31,373 nt of DNA from UBA4729 sp039931245 (GTDB lineage: Bacteria; Patescibacteriota; Saccharimonadia; Saccharimonadales; UBA4665). The position numbers and the translations under genes are program-made. Position 1 is the first letter of the stretch. Each line of letters starts with the position of its first letter. Below, in pieces: positions 23,121 to 31,341 of this stretch. The notes under the pieces were generated by a model. That model worked only from the letters and a program-made list of their open reading frames with translations, was not told the origin of the DNA and made no database searches. The DNA is taken from positions 1 to 31,373 of the forward strand of contig JBDTSH010000012.1 of the NCBI GenBank assembly GCA_039931245.1, written 5' to 3'.

Positions 23121-23879
23121 CTAATTCGAGAACAGGTGGGTCAACGGCTTGAGGCCATCAATATGCACCAGTCCGGCATCGAGGGCAATGTCTAGCCAGG
23201 CGGCTGCCAACAACAGTATGAGCACAATCCCTAAGACGACAAAACGCTCGGTGCGACGCTTTTCTTGAGAATTGATGGGCAGGAAATAACGCTTGTCGAG
23301 AACTAATTTTTGGATTTTTTCCTTGTTTTCGTCGACATCATCTTCGTGGTCCGCTACGTCTTTATCGGTAACCAGGGCACCATCCTTCGGGGCATCGACA
23401 ATGGGATTAGCACCGGATTTCAGGGGAGCCGGGGGTGACTCAACCGGAATTGGTTCGCTCATGGTCGACTCGTCAGCCGCTTCGGCTGGCTCAATTAGCG
23501 GCTCATCGACCACAATTTCCGGATCAGCGGCCGCGGCCTCGGCCCTGTTTTGTTCAACCAGCTCATTAATCGGCGACGATCCTTCGGGCCAGGACTCCTT
23601 GAGCGGAGCCTCCGTCATAATCGCTGTGCTGGCCTCGGGTGGCGGGGTTTGCTCAGCGGAACTTGACGGCGGTTGAATGGTGAGCTTTGAAGGCAGGGTG
23701 GCGACAAGGGGCGCTGTCGCCGAAGGTTCATCGGCCAGAGAGGCATTAACCATGGGATCGTGCAGCAAGGGGCGATTCGTCACAATAACCGGCTTGGCGG
23801 TGGCGGACGGACGACTTTTATTTGGACGGGCGACGTCAAAAACCTGACGGGGATTGGACTTCCGGTTCGGCTCAGCCAT
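23121..23879 (-). CDS. Single-pass membrane protein with long disordered N-terminal region; unknown
   Basis: About 252 aa from ATG 23879 (MAEPNRKS); in-frame ATGs at 23885 and 23894 are alternatives, all overlapping the tpiA stop. The first 190 residues are low-complexity (Pro, Ala, Glu, Ser, Asp), acidic in the second half (DKDVADHEDDVDENKE), and likely unfolded. Then come a short basic patch (KRYFLPINSQEKRRTERF), one membrane helix (about 217-237) and about 20 outside residues. This resembles cytoplasmic-tail membrane proteins that act as scaffolds, but I know of no family. Co-translation with tpiA may be merely positional. Confidence 0.75.
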   Translation of the reverse strand: MAEPNRKSNPRQVFDVARPNKSRPSATAKPVIVTNRPLLHDPMVNASLADEPSATAPLVATLPSKLTIQPPSSSAEQTPPPEASTAIMTEAPLKESWPEGSSPINELVEQNRAEAAAADPEIVVDEPLIEPAEAADESTMSEPIPVESPPAPLKSGANPIVDAPKDGALVTDKDVADHEDDVDENKEKIQKLVLDKRYFLPINSQEKRRTERFVVLGIVLILLLAAAWLDIALDAGLVHIDGLKPLTHLFSN

Positions 23880-24654
23880 CGACATCTCTTTCATGGCCTA
23901 AACGATAGGCATTATCGACAATATCGGCAAACTTCAGGTAGTTGAGGCTGGCTCCGCCGACTAGCAACCCTTCGACACCTTCAATCGACAGCATACTGCC
24001 GACAAACTCCGGTTCAACTCCGGCCCCGTAAATAATCCGCGTTGTGTCGGCCACTTTGCTACCATACAGCTCGTATAAATTATGTTTGATCCAGCGAATC
24101 ACCGCCGCAATTTCGTCAGGCTTGGCGGTTTGGCCGGTGCCGATCGCCCAAACAGGCTCGTAAGCAATTACCATGGCCGCTACCTCTTCCGAGGTCAAGT
24201 GGAACAATGCGGTTGTCAGTTGATCGTGGAGAACTCGTTGCGCTTCACCTTGTAAGCGTTCGTGTTTAGTCTCGCCAATGCAGAGGATCGGCGTAATCTC
24301 ATTACGCACCGCGGCGGCAACTTTGTCGCGCACAACCTCGAGCGTCTCTTCGAAGTACATCCGTCGCTCGGAATGGCCGATAATGGCGTAATGCACAAGC
24401 TCCCGCAACATCGTATAACTCACCTCACCCGTAAATGAACCTTCATCTTTATAGTAGGCATTTTGGGCGGCCAAGCGGAATTTACGACGGTCGATTTCCA
24501 TACTAATTGGCTGGAGGGCGAGTAGGCTGGGGGCTAAGACGACTTCGACCGTCCGGTGAATGGGAATGCGCTCATTTAATCGGTGAACCAGTAAACTCGC
24601 CTCGTGCGTATTGAGGTGCATTTTCCAGTTGCCGACTATGAGAGTTCTTTTCAT
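23872..24654 (-). CDS. tpiA: Triosephosphate isomerase
   Basis: TIM interconverts dihydroxyacetone phosphate and glyceraldehyde 3-phosphate. The 260-aa ORF has the substrate Asn and Lys in VGNWKMHLN, the electrophilic histidine in IIGHSERRMYF, the catalytic glutamate in AYEPVWAIGTGQTA (loop 6 follows) and the phosphate-binding IIYGAGV and GLLVGGASLN. The usual YGGSV is YGAGV here, a mild variant. It lies 29 bp after pgk and overlaps the next gene; no strong Shine-Dalgarno precedes ATG 24654. Confidence 0.97.
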   Translation of the reverse strand: MKRTLIVGNWKMHLNTHEASLLVHRLNERIPIHRTVEVVLAPSLLALQPISMEIDRRKFRLAAQNAYYKDEGSFTGEVSYTMLRELVHYAIIGHSERRMYFEETLEVVRDKVAAAVRNEITPILCIGETKHERLQGEAQRVLHDQLTTALFHLTSEEVAAMVIAYEPVWAIGTGQTAKPDEIAAVIRWIKHNLYELYGSKVADTTRIIYGAGVEPEFVGSMLSIEGVEGLLVGGASLNYLKFADIVDNAYRLGHERDVDG

Positions 24655-24683
24655 AATGCTTATGTATTAATTGTACATTACTT

Positions 24684-25973
24684 TCATGACTTTTTATTTT
24701 CTAGTGCTTCAACTCCTGGGAGTTTCCGACCACCCATCAGTTCCAGACTGGCCCCGCCACCGGTTGAAACGTGGCCAAAAGATTTAACGAGGTTGCGGGT
24801 TTCGAGGTAGCCCACCGTGTCGCCACCGCCCACGACCGTGAAAGGCTTATGGCCAAATTCTCCCAACAAGGCTTGAATGATCAAATCCGTCCCATGGGCA
24901 TATGGCCCAATCGGTCCCTGCAGTCCGGCGGTTTCAATCACGCCCATGGTGCCATTCCATATCACGGTGTTAGCCAACTGAATACCACCGGCAATAAATG
25001 AGCCAGAGAAGGGACCGATATCGACAATCATTTCGTCCCGGTGGACGTGGCTCGCGCTGGCCGGCACCCGATGCGGGTACTGTTCGATGTCGGCGATCAC
25101 GTGGGCACTCCAATCGACAATCCGAGTCGGGGCGGTCTTATCAATTTTATGAACAACGACGCCATCGTGGGGGATAGCCAGCACAAACCGTCGTTTGCTG
25201 GCTTCACTGGCGGCTTTGCGAATCAAGTCTTTGGCAATCGGCACGTCGCTCTTGTCGTAGAGGCTGTCGGCAACATCGATGCCTTGGGCGGCCAAAAAGG
25301 TATTGGCCATGGCACCGCCGACCGCCAAGAAATCGGCAATTTCTATAAAGCGGTGCAGAATATCGATCTTATCGGCAATCTTGGCACCGCCGACAATGGC
25401 CATCAGCGGCCGCTTGGGGGCCACCATCACCCGGGTAATCGTGTCGACTTCCGTCTCGAGCAACAAACCGGCCACACTGGGCAGGTGGTGCGTAATGGCT
25501 TCGGTGCTGGCGTGGGCCCGATGCACGACACCAAAACCATCCTGGACAAACACATCGGCCAGTTTAGCTAATTGAATGGCGAAGGCATCATCGTTGGCCT
25601 CTTCCTCGGGGTGGAAGCGCAAATTTTCCAGTAATAAGACTTGGCCGAGTTTCATGCTGCCGACGGCCTTCTCGGCGGCCATCCCAATACAGTCGGTAGC
25701 GAATCCGACCGGTCGGTCGAGTATCTGCTGGAGGCGCTTGGCCACCGGAAAAAGACTATTGCCGATATCAGCCGGGCCGCGCGGGCGCCCGAGATGGGAA
25801 CAAATAACCAGCTTGACGTTCTGATCGAGCAAGTATTGAATCGTCGGCAAGGACTGCTTAATCCGATAATCGTCTGTAATGTCGCCGTCGGCGAGGGGCA
25901 CGTTGTAATCGGCGCGCAACAAAACGGTCTTGCCGACAAGATCGATATCTTTAATTGTTTTTTTTGTAAACAT
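24684..25973 (-). CDS. pgk: Phosphoglycerate kinase
   Basis: PGK makes ATP from 1,3-bisphosphoglycerate. The ORF (429 aa from ATG 25973) shows LLRADYNVPL, the substrate-loop arginine in DDYRIKQSLPTI, SHLGRPRGP, LLENLRFHPEEE, VGGAKIADKI and the nucleotide-site VVGGGDTVGY with STGGGASLELMGGRKLPGVEAL. It is slightly longer than usual (about 395), with the excess in the middle (VHKIDKTAPTRIVDWS...). I prefer ATG 25973 to the GTG at 25979 because GGTAGG then sits 6 bases upstream. A good promoter lies in front, so pgk-tpiA can be expressed apart from pyk. Confidence 0.97.
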   Translation of the reverse strand: MFTKKTIKDIDLVGKTVLLRADYNVPLADGDITDDYRIKQSLPTIQYLLDQNVKLVICSHLGRPRGPADIGNSLFPVAKRLQQILDRPVGFATDCIGMAAEKAVGSMKLGQVLLLENLRFHPEEEANDDAFAIQLAKLADVFVQDGFGVVHRAHASTEAITHHLPSVAGLLLETEVDTITRVMVAPKRPLMAIVGGAKIADKIDILHRFIEIADFLAVGGAMANTFLAAQGIDVADSLYDKSDVPIAKDLIRKAASEASKRRFVLAIPHDGVVVHKIDKTAPTRIVDWSAHVIADIEQYPHRVPASASHVHRDEMIVDIGPFSGSFIAGGIQLANTVIWNGTMGVIETAGLQGPIGPYAHGTDLIIQALLGEFGHKPFTVVGGGDTVGYLETRNLVKSFGHVSTGGGASLELMGGRKLPGVEALENKKS

Positions 25974-26018
25974 TCCCACCCTACCCGATACTACAAATTG
26001 TAATTAGTCACTAGGGGT

Positions 26019-26048
26019 AATATAGCATAAGCGCCACTCAACTGCCAA
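26019..26048 (-). promoter_or_regulatory. Promoter of pgk-tpiA
   Basis: On the minus strand TTGGCA (26048-26043), an 18-bp spacer and TATATT (26024-26019). Transcription would start near 26012, about 39 bases before the pgk ATG. The promoter sits in the 118-bp gap after pyk. Confidence 0.6.
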
Positions 26049-26091
26049 AGCTAATTCCGATTTATGAGCCCCCATTCGCTGGCTGCTAATT

Positions 26092-27525
26092 CTATTCGAG
26101 AACGCGGACTTTAATCGTGTCGGTTGTACCGACAACGCCGGGATAGCAGCCGGAGACGGTCAGCACGATATCGCCTTTGTGAAGGACTTTGCCGTGGAGC
26201 AGCCAGTCAGTAAGTTTCTTGGCGGCGTGCTTATCAACCGGTCGGACATAGCTCTTGACCGCAAAGACAATGGCCAGCTGTTGCGCTGTCCGGGCATCGC
26301 TAGTAACGGCGATCAGCGGGGTATGATTGCGCAGCGCGGCAATTTGCAGGGCGGTATCCCCTGATTTAGTCTCGGCAACGATCGCCTTGGCGGCAATATT
26401 TTCGGCTAAGTTGACTATCGCCCGGCTGATAGCGCCTTGACGAGAATGGTCTTCATGACCGGGGAAAATGACGCTGAGAGGCTTGTGCGCTTCAGCATAC
26501 AAAACGATTCGCTTCATGGTCTGGACAGCCTCAATGGGGTATTTGCCGTTGGCCGTCTCATCGCTCAACATGACACAGTCGGCCGCTAGAATAGCCGCCG
26601 TCGCGACGTCCGATACTTCGGCCCGAGTTGGCTCCGGGGCGTCGGTCATACTGGCGAGCATTTGGGTCGCCACAATAGTTGGCTTGCCATAGCGCTGGCC
26701 GAGTCCAATTATTTGCCGTTGCACAATAGGGACACTTTCGGCGGGTGTTTCAACCGCGAGATCACCGCGCGCAATCATGACGGCGTCACTAGCCTGAACA
26801 ATCGACTCCAGATTATCAATGGCCGCTTTCGTTTCGATCTTGGCGATTACTTTTACATTACTGTTGACGCTTTTCAGCAGCGTCCGCAAGTGGGCGATAT
26901 CATCGGCCGTTTGCACAAAACTCAGCGCCACGTAATCAATATCCTGGCTCGAGCCATAGACCAAATCGGCTTTATCCTTCGGCGTGATAATGTCGCCGCC
27001 AAAATCAGTATCGGGGAGGTTCATGCCTTTGCGTTTAACCAATAGTCCGTCGTTTTGGGCTTCGGCGTGAACCAAACCGTCACGGACACTCGTCACGATA
27101 ACTTTGACCTTGCCGTCGTACAGATAGATGCGTTCGCCCCGTTTAACTTTGAGGCTCAGATCGTACTGTGTCGGTAAATAACCGCTGGCGGCGAAATCGG
27201 CCCGGTATTTAAACACCAGACTTTGTCCTTTGGTCACCGCGATACTACCCTCAAAGTCACCCAGTCGGATCTTTGGTCCTTGCAGGTCCTGGATAATAGC
27301 GATTGGCTTGGCACAGGCCCGACTGGCTTGGCGGATCCACTTGATTTGGCGGGTTCGCTCTTCGTGGCTGCCGTGGCTAAAATTTAGTCGTATGCCATTC
27401 GCCCCGGCGTTTATCAAAGCTTCGATGAGCTCATAGCTGTCGGTCGAGGGTCCGACCGTCGCGATAATTTTAGTTCGTTTATAATTTTCAATTGGGACGT
27501 TCGGGGCGTTGTCGTCAGCGTACAT
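26092..27525 (-). CDS. pyk: Pyruvate kinase
   Basis: Pyruvate kinase makes ATP and pyruvate from phosphoenolpyruvate. The 477-aa ORF contains KRTKIIATVGPST, the substrate arginine and signature in GIRLNFSHGSHEE, IQDLQGPKIRLG, the catalytic Lys in KVIAKIETKAAI, IARGDLAVE, ATQMLASM and SDETANGKYPIEAV. The C-terminal domain (about 355-477) is present; its end KVLHKGDIVLTVSG is typical. AGGTAG precedes ATG 27525. With pgk and tpiA it forms a lower-glycolysis block, the ATP-yielding steps. Confidence 0.97.
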   Translation of the reverse strand: MYADDNAPNVPIENYKRTKIIATVGPSTDSYELIEALINAGANGIRLNFSHGSHEERTRQIKWIRQASRACAKPIAIIQDLQGPKIRLGDFEGSIAVTKGQSLVFKYRADFAASGYLPTQYDLSLKVKRGERIYLYDGKVKVIVTSVRDGLVHAEAQNDGLLVKRKGMNLPDTDFGGDIITPKDKADLVYGSSQDIDYVALSFVQTADDIAHLRTLLKSVNSNVKVIAKIETKAAIDNLESIVQASDAVMIARGDLAVETPAESVPIVQRQIIGLGQRYGKPTIVATQMLASMTDAPEPTRAEVSDVATAAILAADCVMLSDETANGKYPIEAVQTMKRIVLYAEAHKPLSVIFPGHEDHSRQGAISRAIVNLAENIAAKAIVAETKSGDTALQIAALRNHTPLIAVTSDARTAQQLAIVFAVKSYVRPVDKHAAKKLTDWLLHGKVLHKGDIVLTVSGCYPGVVGTTDTIKVRVLE

Positions 27526-27592
27526 ATTTGTCTACCTGTTTATCTTTTAAGGACGTAATAAAAATCAGCAGTACTCCCCCCAGCCGACTGGT

Positions 27593-27805
27593 TTAACCGC
27601 GTTTGCGTAAGCGAAGCTTCAAGTTTGAAATATAGGTATGGCTGTCGACCTTCGGGTGGGCTCGAAGATAGGCCAAGTGTGTATCAATAAAAGTAATCGT
27701 GTTTTCCGGCCACAGCGCCACGTTGGCGCGATAACCGGTTTGGGTGATAAAGCTTGGATCATCCTGCATCGCCTGCAGAGTTTCTGTTAGCTGAGTTTCG
27801 TCCAT
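27593..27805 (-). CDS. Small protein of unknown function (70 aa)
   Basis: A soluble, mostly helical protein with MDETQLTETLQAMQDD, a middle containing TQTGYRANVALWPENTITF, then FIDTHLAYLRAHPKVD and a strongly basic end (LKLRLRKRG) that could bind nucleic acid. It starts 7 bp after the stop of an 18-codon peptide gene, so the two are probably translated in a coupled way. I recognise no family. Confidence 0.7.
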   Translation of the reverse strand: MDETQLTETLQAMQDDPSFITQTGYRANVALWPENTITFIDTHLAYLRAHPKVDSHTYISNLKLRLRKRG

Positions 27806-27812
27806 GTCAAAC

Positions 27813-27869
27813 CTAAACTTTAACTTGTTTAGGTTTCTTGACTTCTTTTTTTCCTTTATCTTTGGCCAT
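27813..27869 (-). CDS. Tiny lysine-rich peptide (18 aa) with strong ribosome site
   Basis: The reading frame MAKDKGKKEVKKPKQVKV has eight Lys in 18 residues. AGGAG (27881-27877) stands 7 bases before the ATG, one of the best Shine-Dalgarno sites in the window, and a TATACT -10 box (27897-27892) lies just upstream. Both speak for a translated peptide and not chance. It may be a real small protein (Lys-rich, possibly RNA- or ribosome-associated) or a leader whose translation controls the 70-aa gene 7 bp downstream. Confidence 0.65.
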   Translation of the reverse strand: MAKDKGKKEVKKPKQVKV

Positions 27870-27876
27870 ATTACAT

Positions 27877-27897
27877 CTCCTCTTATCTATTAGTATA
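27877..27897 (-). promoter_or_regulatory. -10 box and Shine-Dalgarno of the tiny-peptide/70-aa genes
   Basis: TATACT (27897-27892) followed at once by TAATAG and AGGAG (27881-27877). The -35 region is weak. The message would have a leader of about 15-20 bases. Confidence 0.5.
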
Positions 27898-28035
27898 CGC
27901 TTTTTGGCCTATTTTAGCGAGTAAAAACTGTTCCTCCATTGACCTATGCTGTACAATACTATCGCCCGAAAAATCGAAGCGAAACTGCCAGCGATAACGG
28001 CCGCTGCACATAGCTACACCTCATGTGGCCCGGCC

Positions 28036-28455
28036 CTATTGACGGCTTAGTTCACCTTCCGTGACGGCTTGTATGAGCTCGGCGGCCGGCATCTGCGCTA
28101 CCACAAAGCGCTCACCTTTCGAAACAACAACATATGGATCAATGATTTGACTAACCCGCAGGGTGTAGACGGTTTCACCCGCCTGGTACGATACATGAGC
28201 GGAATTTATATCTGCCGGATCGCTTCTACGAGCCGGGTCACTATGGAAAGGATTGTGTTCGGGCTTATGGAGAGTGAGTTTGATGCCGCCCGGAGTGGTC
28301 AAGGCGACACTTTGAGGGACCGCGGGATCATCAAGGCTCGCGAAACCTAGCTCTCGGACACAGAGCGCCCATTTATTGCGGATGAGTCCCAAGGCTGCTT
28401 GCGCGGCATGATTCGAAGTCTCTGCTTCAACAGGGGCTCTAAATTCATATTCCAT
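28036..28455 (-). CDS. Protein of unknown function (139 aa)
   Basis: A soluble protein with an N-terminal helix (TSNHAAQAALGLIRNKWALCVREL), a strand-rich middle (SVALTTPGGIKLTLHKP, then HVSYQAGETVYTLRVSQ) and a closing part PYVVVSKGERFVVAQMPAAELIQAV. No signal peptide or membrane segment is visible. I recognise no domain. It lies 12 bp upstream of nothing on its own strand but just downstream of a membrane-protein gene (28468-29082), with which it may share a transcript. Confidence 0.65.
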   Translation of the reverse strand: MEYEFRAPVEAETSNHAAQAALGLIRNKWALCVRELGFASLDDPAVPQSVALTTPGGIKLTLHKPEHNPFHSDPARRSDPADINSAHVSYQAGETVYTLRVSQIIDPYVVVSKGERFVVAQMPAAELIQAVTEGELSRQ

Positions 28456-28467
28456 TTATATATTGTA

Positions 28468-29082
28468 CTATTTTTTGAACGTAGTGTCAATACTCCCAAG
28501 CGTAGCTATTGTTCTCTTTCGAGGCATAACAAGTATGGTCGTAAACATAATATTCATAACTAGTATGTAAATCACGAAGAAGTAATTAATGAATGCCCAC
28601 TTATGAATCGTCAGTAGGACGATAGCCGAGCTGGCTATCTCGGCGGCATAGGTGAAAGTTGTTTCGGTTTCTGGGTAACGATAGGACTTAATGATCGTCG
28701 GCAAAGCTGCGAAGAAATCAGCAGCAACGCTCAGCAGTAGTGCCAGCATGGGATTGCCGATGGCAAACAAAGACAACAGAGCAATAAAAGAAAAAACCCC
28801 GCATGTCACGTCAAATTTTGTAATTTTCCAAAAGGCCTGTTTATTCACGAATGAGGCGGCGAAAATGAAGAACGGTACTATCGCAATGATCAAGGTGTAC
28901 AAAATCTGTATGCCACCACCGCCACTCCTTTGAGCATAGTAGGCGATGAGAGGAGCAGCGCCCCACAGAAAGAAGGTCACTCTATTTGGACGAGTATTAC
29001 CGTGCAGGGTATCTTTAATATAATAAAGACTGCCGACAAGAGCGATAGCTAGGGCTAGCCAAATAAAGTTCTGGTTTATCAT
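28468..29082 (-). CDS. Polytopic membrane protein, possibly PQ-loop/SWEET-like
   Basis: The 204-aa protein has six or seven hydrophobic segments filling most of its length. Two halves show a similar pattern: SLYYIKDTLHGNTRPNRVTFFLW near residues 18-40 and LPTIIKSYRYPETETTFTYA near 127-146, each a helix, a Pro and basic turn, and a Thr/aromatic-rich helix. That recalls the internal repeat of PQ-loop/SWEET-type transporters, but the PQ pair is absent and the call is tentative. It precedes the 139-aa unknown gene by 12 bp on the same strand. Confidence 0.7.
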   Translation of the reverse strand: MINQNFIWLALAIALVGSLYYIKDTLHGNTRPNRVTFFLWGAAPLIAYYAQRSGGGGIQILYTLIIAIVPFFIFAASFVNKQAFWKITKFDVTCGVFSFIALLSLFAIGNPMLALLLSVAADFFAALPTIIKSYRYPETETTFTYAAEIASSAIVLLTIHKWAFINYFFVIYILVMNIMFTTILVMPRKRTIATLGSIDTTFKK

Positions 29083-29293
29083 ATATTTTAGCTTACCGTA
29101 CAGCCGAGCGAATTCGAAACGTCGAACGGACGCTTCTAAATATGGCTGATGGTTATTGGTGACCGTAGACCTCTTGGTTTATAAGGCAATTCTAGAAGAA
29201 ATCAGTAGCTGGAACGAAGCTTTGAACGGTTGGTAGTGGGCCGGCAATCAGGCACAATTAGCCGTGGGGTTATAGATTTATCGGGTTAGCTTA

Positions 29294-30538
29294 CTACATC
29301 TTCATTTCTTCAAAACCATTTTGTAGGAGAGCCAACATAGTATCAAAGTCGGCTTTTTTATCAGAACTATACAAGTACAAGACATTGTCGACGATTTCTA
29401 TATTAACTGCAAAAGAAAGATCTAACAGTTTCTGCATATAAGCTGGGTTCAGCAATTCAAGCGAAGTGACTTTCTCAACATCAGTAGCATAAACTGAGAA
29501 GTTTTTATTAAAATCCACACCCTCTAATGACACTTGTGTCATCCCCGATGGCTTGAAAGACAGACCAAGGGAACCTTTCCTCTTAACAATGATGTCGCCA
29601 TACGTTTTAGGCAAGATTGTCTGGGCAATAACGTAGGTGTCGTAACGATAAACAGGTTTGTACATCGCCTTTAGATAATCCATAAATTTACGCTCATCTG
29701 CAATAACTGGAATATATTGATAAAACTGTACCAATACATCACGGTATTTTCCAATAACGTGGTAATTAATATTTGAGCGCCCAAAGTTGGCCAGTGTAAA
29801 AAGCTCACCTCGTGTCGGTAGCAATAGTCTGCCAAAATCGGCATTGTAGTAAAAGCTATTTCGCTCAGCAAAAAGTTGCATTTGGCTAGACTCATTTTCC
29901 TTTGTTTGTGTGGCGCTCTTACTCACATACCCTTTCTCAATGGCCGTTTCCGCGTCGACTTGGTTAATCTTATCAAGCAGCCAGTCATTGCCTTGGCGAT
30001 CAAAGCTCCAGACTTCCGTGAAGGATTTTTCATCAACGAATATACTCATATTTTCTGTTGAGTCAATCAATTCATCGTGTGCTGACGCCTTCATCTCAAT
30101 GTCAAAATGGTCTTGATTATTATTTAAACTGTCACTGACATTAAAAATAGTAGCTGAGCTAAGATTAAGGTTTGACATTAGGTTTTGGCGATTCATTTGC
30201 TTTAGGGCTTCCATCATCAGACTGATATGTTCAAAATAGCGTGGGGTTAGGTAGTTCCTCATACTTGGTACATTTAAGTCACTCCAATCATGCTGGAATT
30301 GAAGAAAAACTTCGCTTGCCCGCCTGACAACACTATTCCAAGTCGGGTCTTGAGCCTCGGCTACTGAAAGTTCTTGTTTGGCTTTTTTAATTTGTCGACG
30401 TCTTCGCCACCAAGCGATAATCGCACTAATAATTACGATAGGCAGTACAATTATCCCCGCACCGCCACCGCCACCGCCAGAGCCGCCACCGCCACCCCGA
30501 GCAAACAAAGATAGAACATCAATCATTTGATTCATCAT
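29294..30538 (-). CDS. Membrane-anchored Tim44-like/DUF3137 fusion protein
   Basis: The 414-aa protein starts with a Gly tract (RGGGGGSGGGGGGAG, residues 14-28), then one membrane helix (about 29-44), a basic stop-transfer (WWRRRRQIKK) and two domains. Residues about 62-200 match the Tim44-like pattern (VVRRASEVFLQFQHDWSDLN, LTPRYFEHI, ending in TEVWSFDRQGNDWLLDKI). Residues about 245-410 look like DUF3137 (GKYRDVLVQFYQY, DIIVKRKGSLG, VDFNKNFSVYATDVEKV, LLNPAYMQKLLDL, NVLYLYS). Both domains occur separately in bacteria with unclear roles. The gene is clearly AT-richer than those before 28 kb (one 60-base line is about 38% GC). Confidence 0.8.
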   Translation of the reverse strand: MMNQMIDVLSLFARGGGGGSGGGGGGAGIIVLPIVIISAIIAWWRRRRQIKKAKQELSVAEAQDPTWNSVVRRASEVFLQFQHDWSDLNVPSMRNYLTPRYFEHISLMMEALKQMNRQNLMSNLNLSSATIFNVSDSLNNNQDHFDIEMKASAHDELIDSTENMSIFVDEKSFTEVWSFDRQGNDWLLDKINQVDAETAIEKGYVSKSATQTKENESSQMQLFAERNSFYYNADFGRLLLPTRGELFTLANFGRSNINYHVIGKYRDVLVQFYQYIPVIADERKFMDYLKAMYKPVYRYDTYVIAQTILPKTYGDIIVKRKGSLGLSFKPSGMTQVSLEGVDFNKNFSVYATDVEKVTSLELLNPAYMQKLLDLSFAVNIEIVDNVLYLYSSDKKADFDTMLALLQNGFEEMKM

Positions 30539-30740
30539 ACCAAAAGTCCAAGAAAGAACCGAACCATTTAACAGATAAGAGGAAAAACTCCTGCTCTCAA
30601 ATTTAGGATATGAGTGCTTATTTCAATCCGTAATATTCCTATGGTGAGCCAGGTGGAACGCACATTTCACTAGCTTGCTGATGCTCAACACGAAGTTGGA
30701 ATAGCTTGATCTAACAATTGAGTGTAATGAGTAAATATTG

Positions 30741-30773
30741 GTTGCATAAAGTTGCACTTATAGCTACTATAAT
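30741..30773 (+). promoter_or_regulatory. Promoter with direct-repeat operator of the toxin-antitoxin pair
   Basis: GTTGCA occurs twice, exactly 10 bp apart (30741 and 30751), followed by a perfect TATAAT (30768-30773). Tandem short repeats one helix turn apart are typical sites for ribbon-helix-helix repressors. A -35 box is not clear (TTGCAT at 20-bp spacing). AGGAGG (30777-30782) then stands 8 bases before the antitoxin ATG. Confidence 0.5.
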
Positions 30774-30790
30774 ATTAGGAGGAATTCAAA

Positions 30791-31060
30791 ATGGCTACAA
30801 CCCAAGGCATCAAATTAGATGACAATACTCAGGCTCGGCTTAAAGCGCTAGGCGAGATACGAGATAGGTCACCCCATTGGCTTATGAAAACAGCCATTGA
30901 AAGTTATCTCAAACGTGAGGAGAAATATGAAATTGAAAAAGCTGAAGACGCCACAGAATACGAAGACTACCTACTGAGCGGTAAGGCGATCGACAATTCA
31001 ACCGTCTTGTCTTGGCTTGACGATCTCACGCATAACAAGAACACTCCATGGCCCAAGTAA
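30791..31060 (+). CDS. Ribbon-helix-helix (CopG/PutA-like) antitoxin
   Basis: The first 45 of 89 residues form an RHH DNA-binding fold: strand TTQGIKLDD, helix NTQARLKALGEIRD, turn RSPHWLMKTAIESYLKREE. This is strikingly like the N-terminal repressor domain of PutA (VKLDD...TPHWLIKQAI). The rest is acidic (EIEKAEDATEYEDYL) and would wrap the partner toxin. It overlaps the ParE-type gene by 13 bp with the antitoxin first, the normal order. A strong AGGAGG site and a TATAAT box precede it; it probably represses its own promoter through the GTTGCA repeats. Confidence 0.9.
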   Translation: MATTQGIKLDDNTQARLKALGEIRDRSPHWLMKTAIESYLKREEKYEIEKAEDATEYEDYLLSGKAIDNSTVLSWLDDLTHNKNTPWPK

Positions 31061-31341
31061 AATGGCGAGAAAGAGCGATTGTTGATATTGAACATCTCCA
31101 TTCGTTTTTATATGAGAAAGATAATTCTGCAGCCAGTAAAATGGCGCTGACGATATCTCATGCGGCCTCTTTGTTGGAAACATCTCCTCGCATAGGGCGT
31201 CCGATGGGAGATGAAACGGGCAGGCGTGAACTGTTTATTCCATTTGGAGCGGGTGCCTACGTCATCAGATACAAGCTCCTAGGCGAAGATACTGTTTTAA
31301 TAATTCGTGTCTGGCACAACAAAGAAACTAGGACTGATTAA
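31048..31341 (+). CDS. ParE/RelE-superfamily toxin
   Basis: The 97-aa protein has the compact ParE/RelE layout: strand VKWRERAIVDIEHLHSFL, helices SAASKMALTISHAASLLETSP, then GRPMGDETGRRELFIPFGAGAYVIRYKLL and a final strand DTVLIIRVWHNKETR. The P-x-x-G-R-P and Y-x-I-R-Y patterns are those of ParE, whose members poison gyrase; RelE-type mRNA cleavage is the alternative. It overlaps the antitoxin by 13 bp, ensuring coupled translation. Confidence 0.92.
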   Translation: MAQVKWRERAIVDIEHLHSFLYEKDNSAASKMALTISHAASLLETSPRIGRPMGDETGRRELFIPFGAGAYVIRYKLLGEDTVLIIRVWHNKETRTD

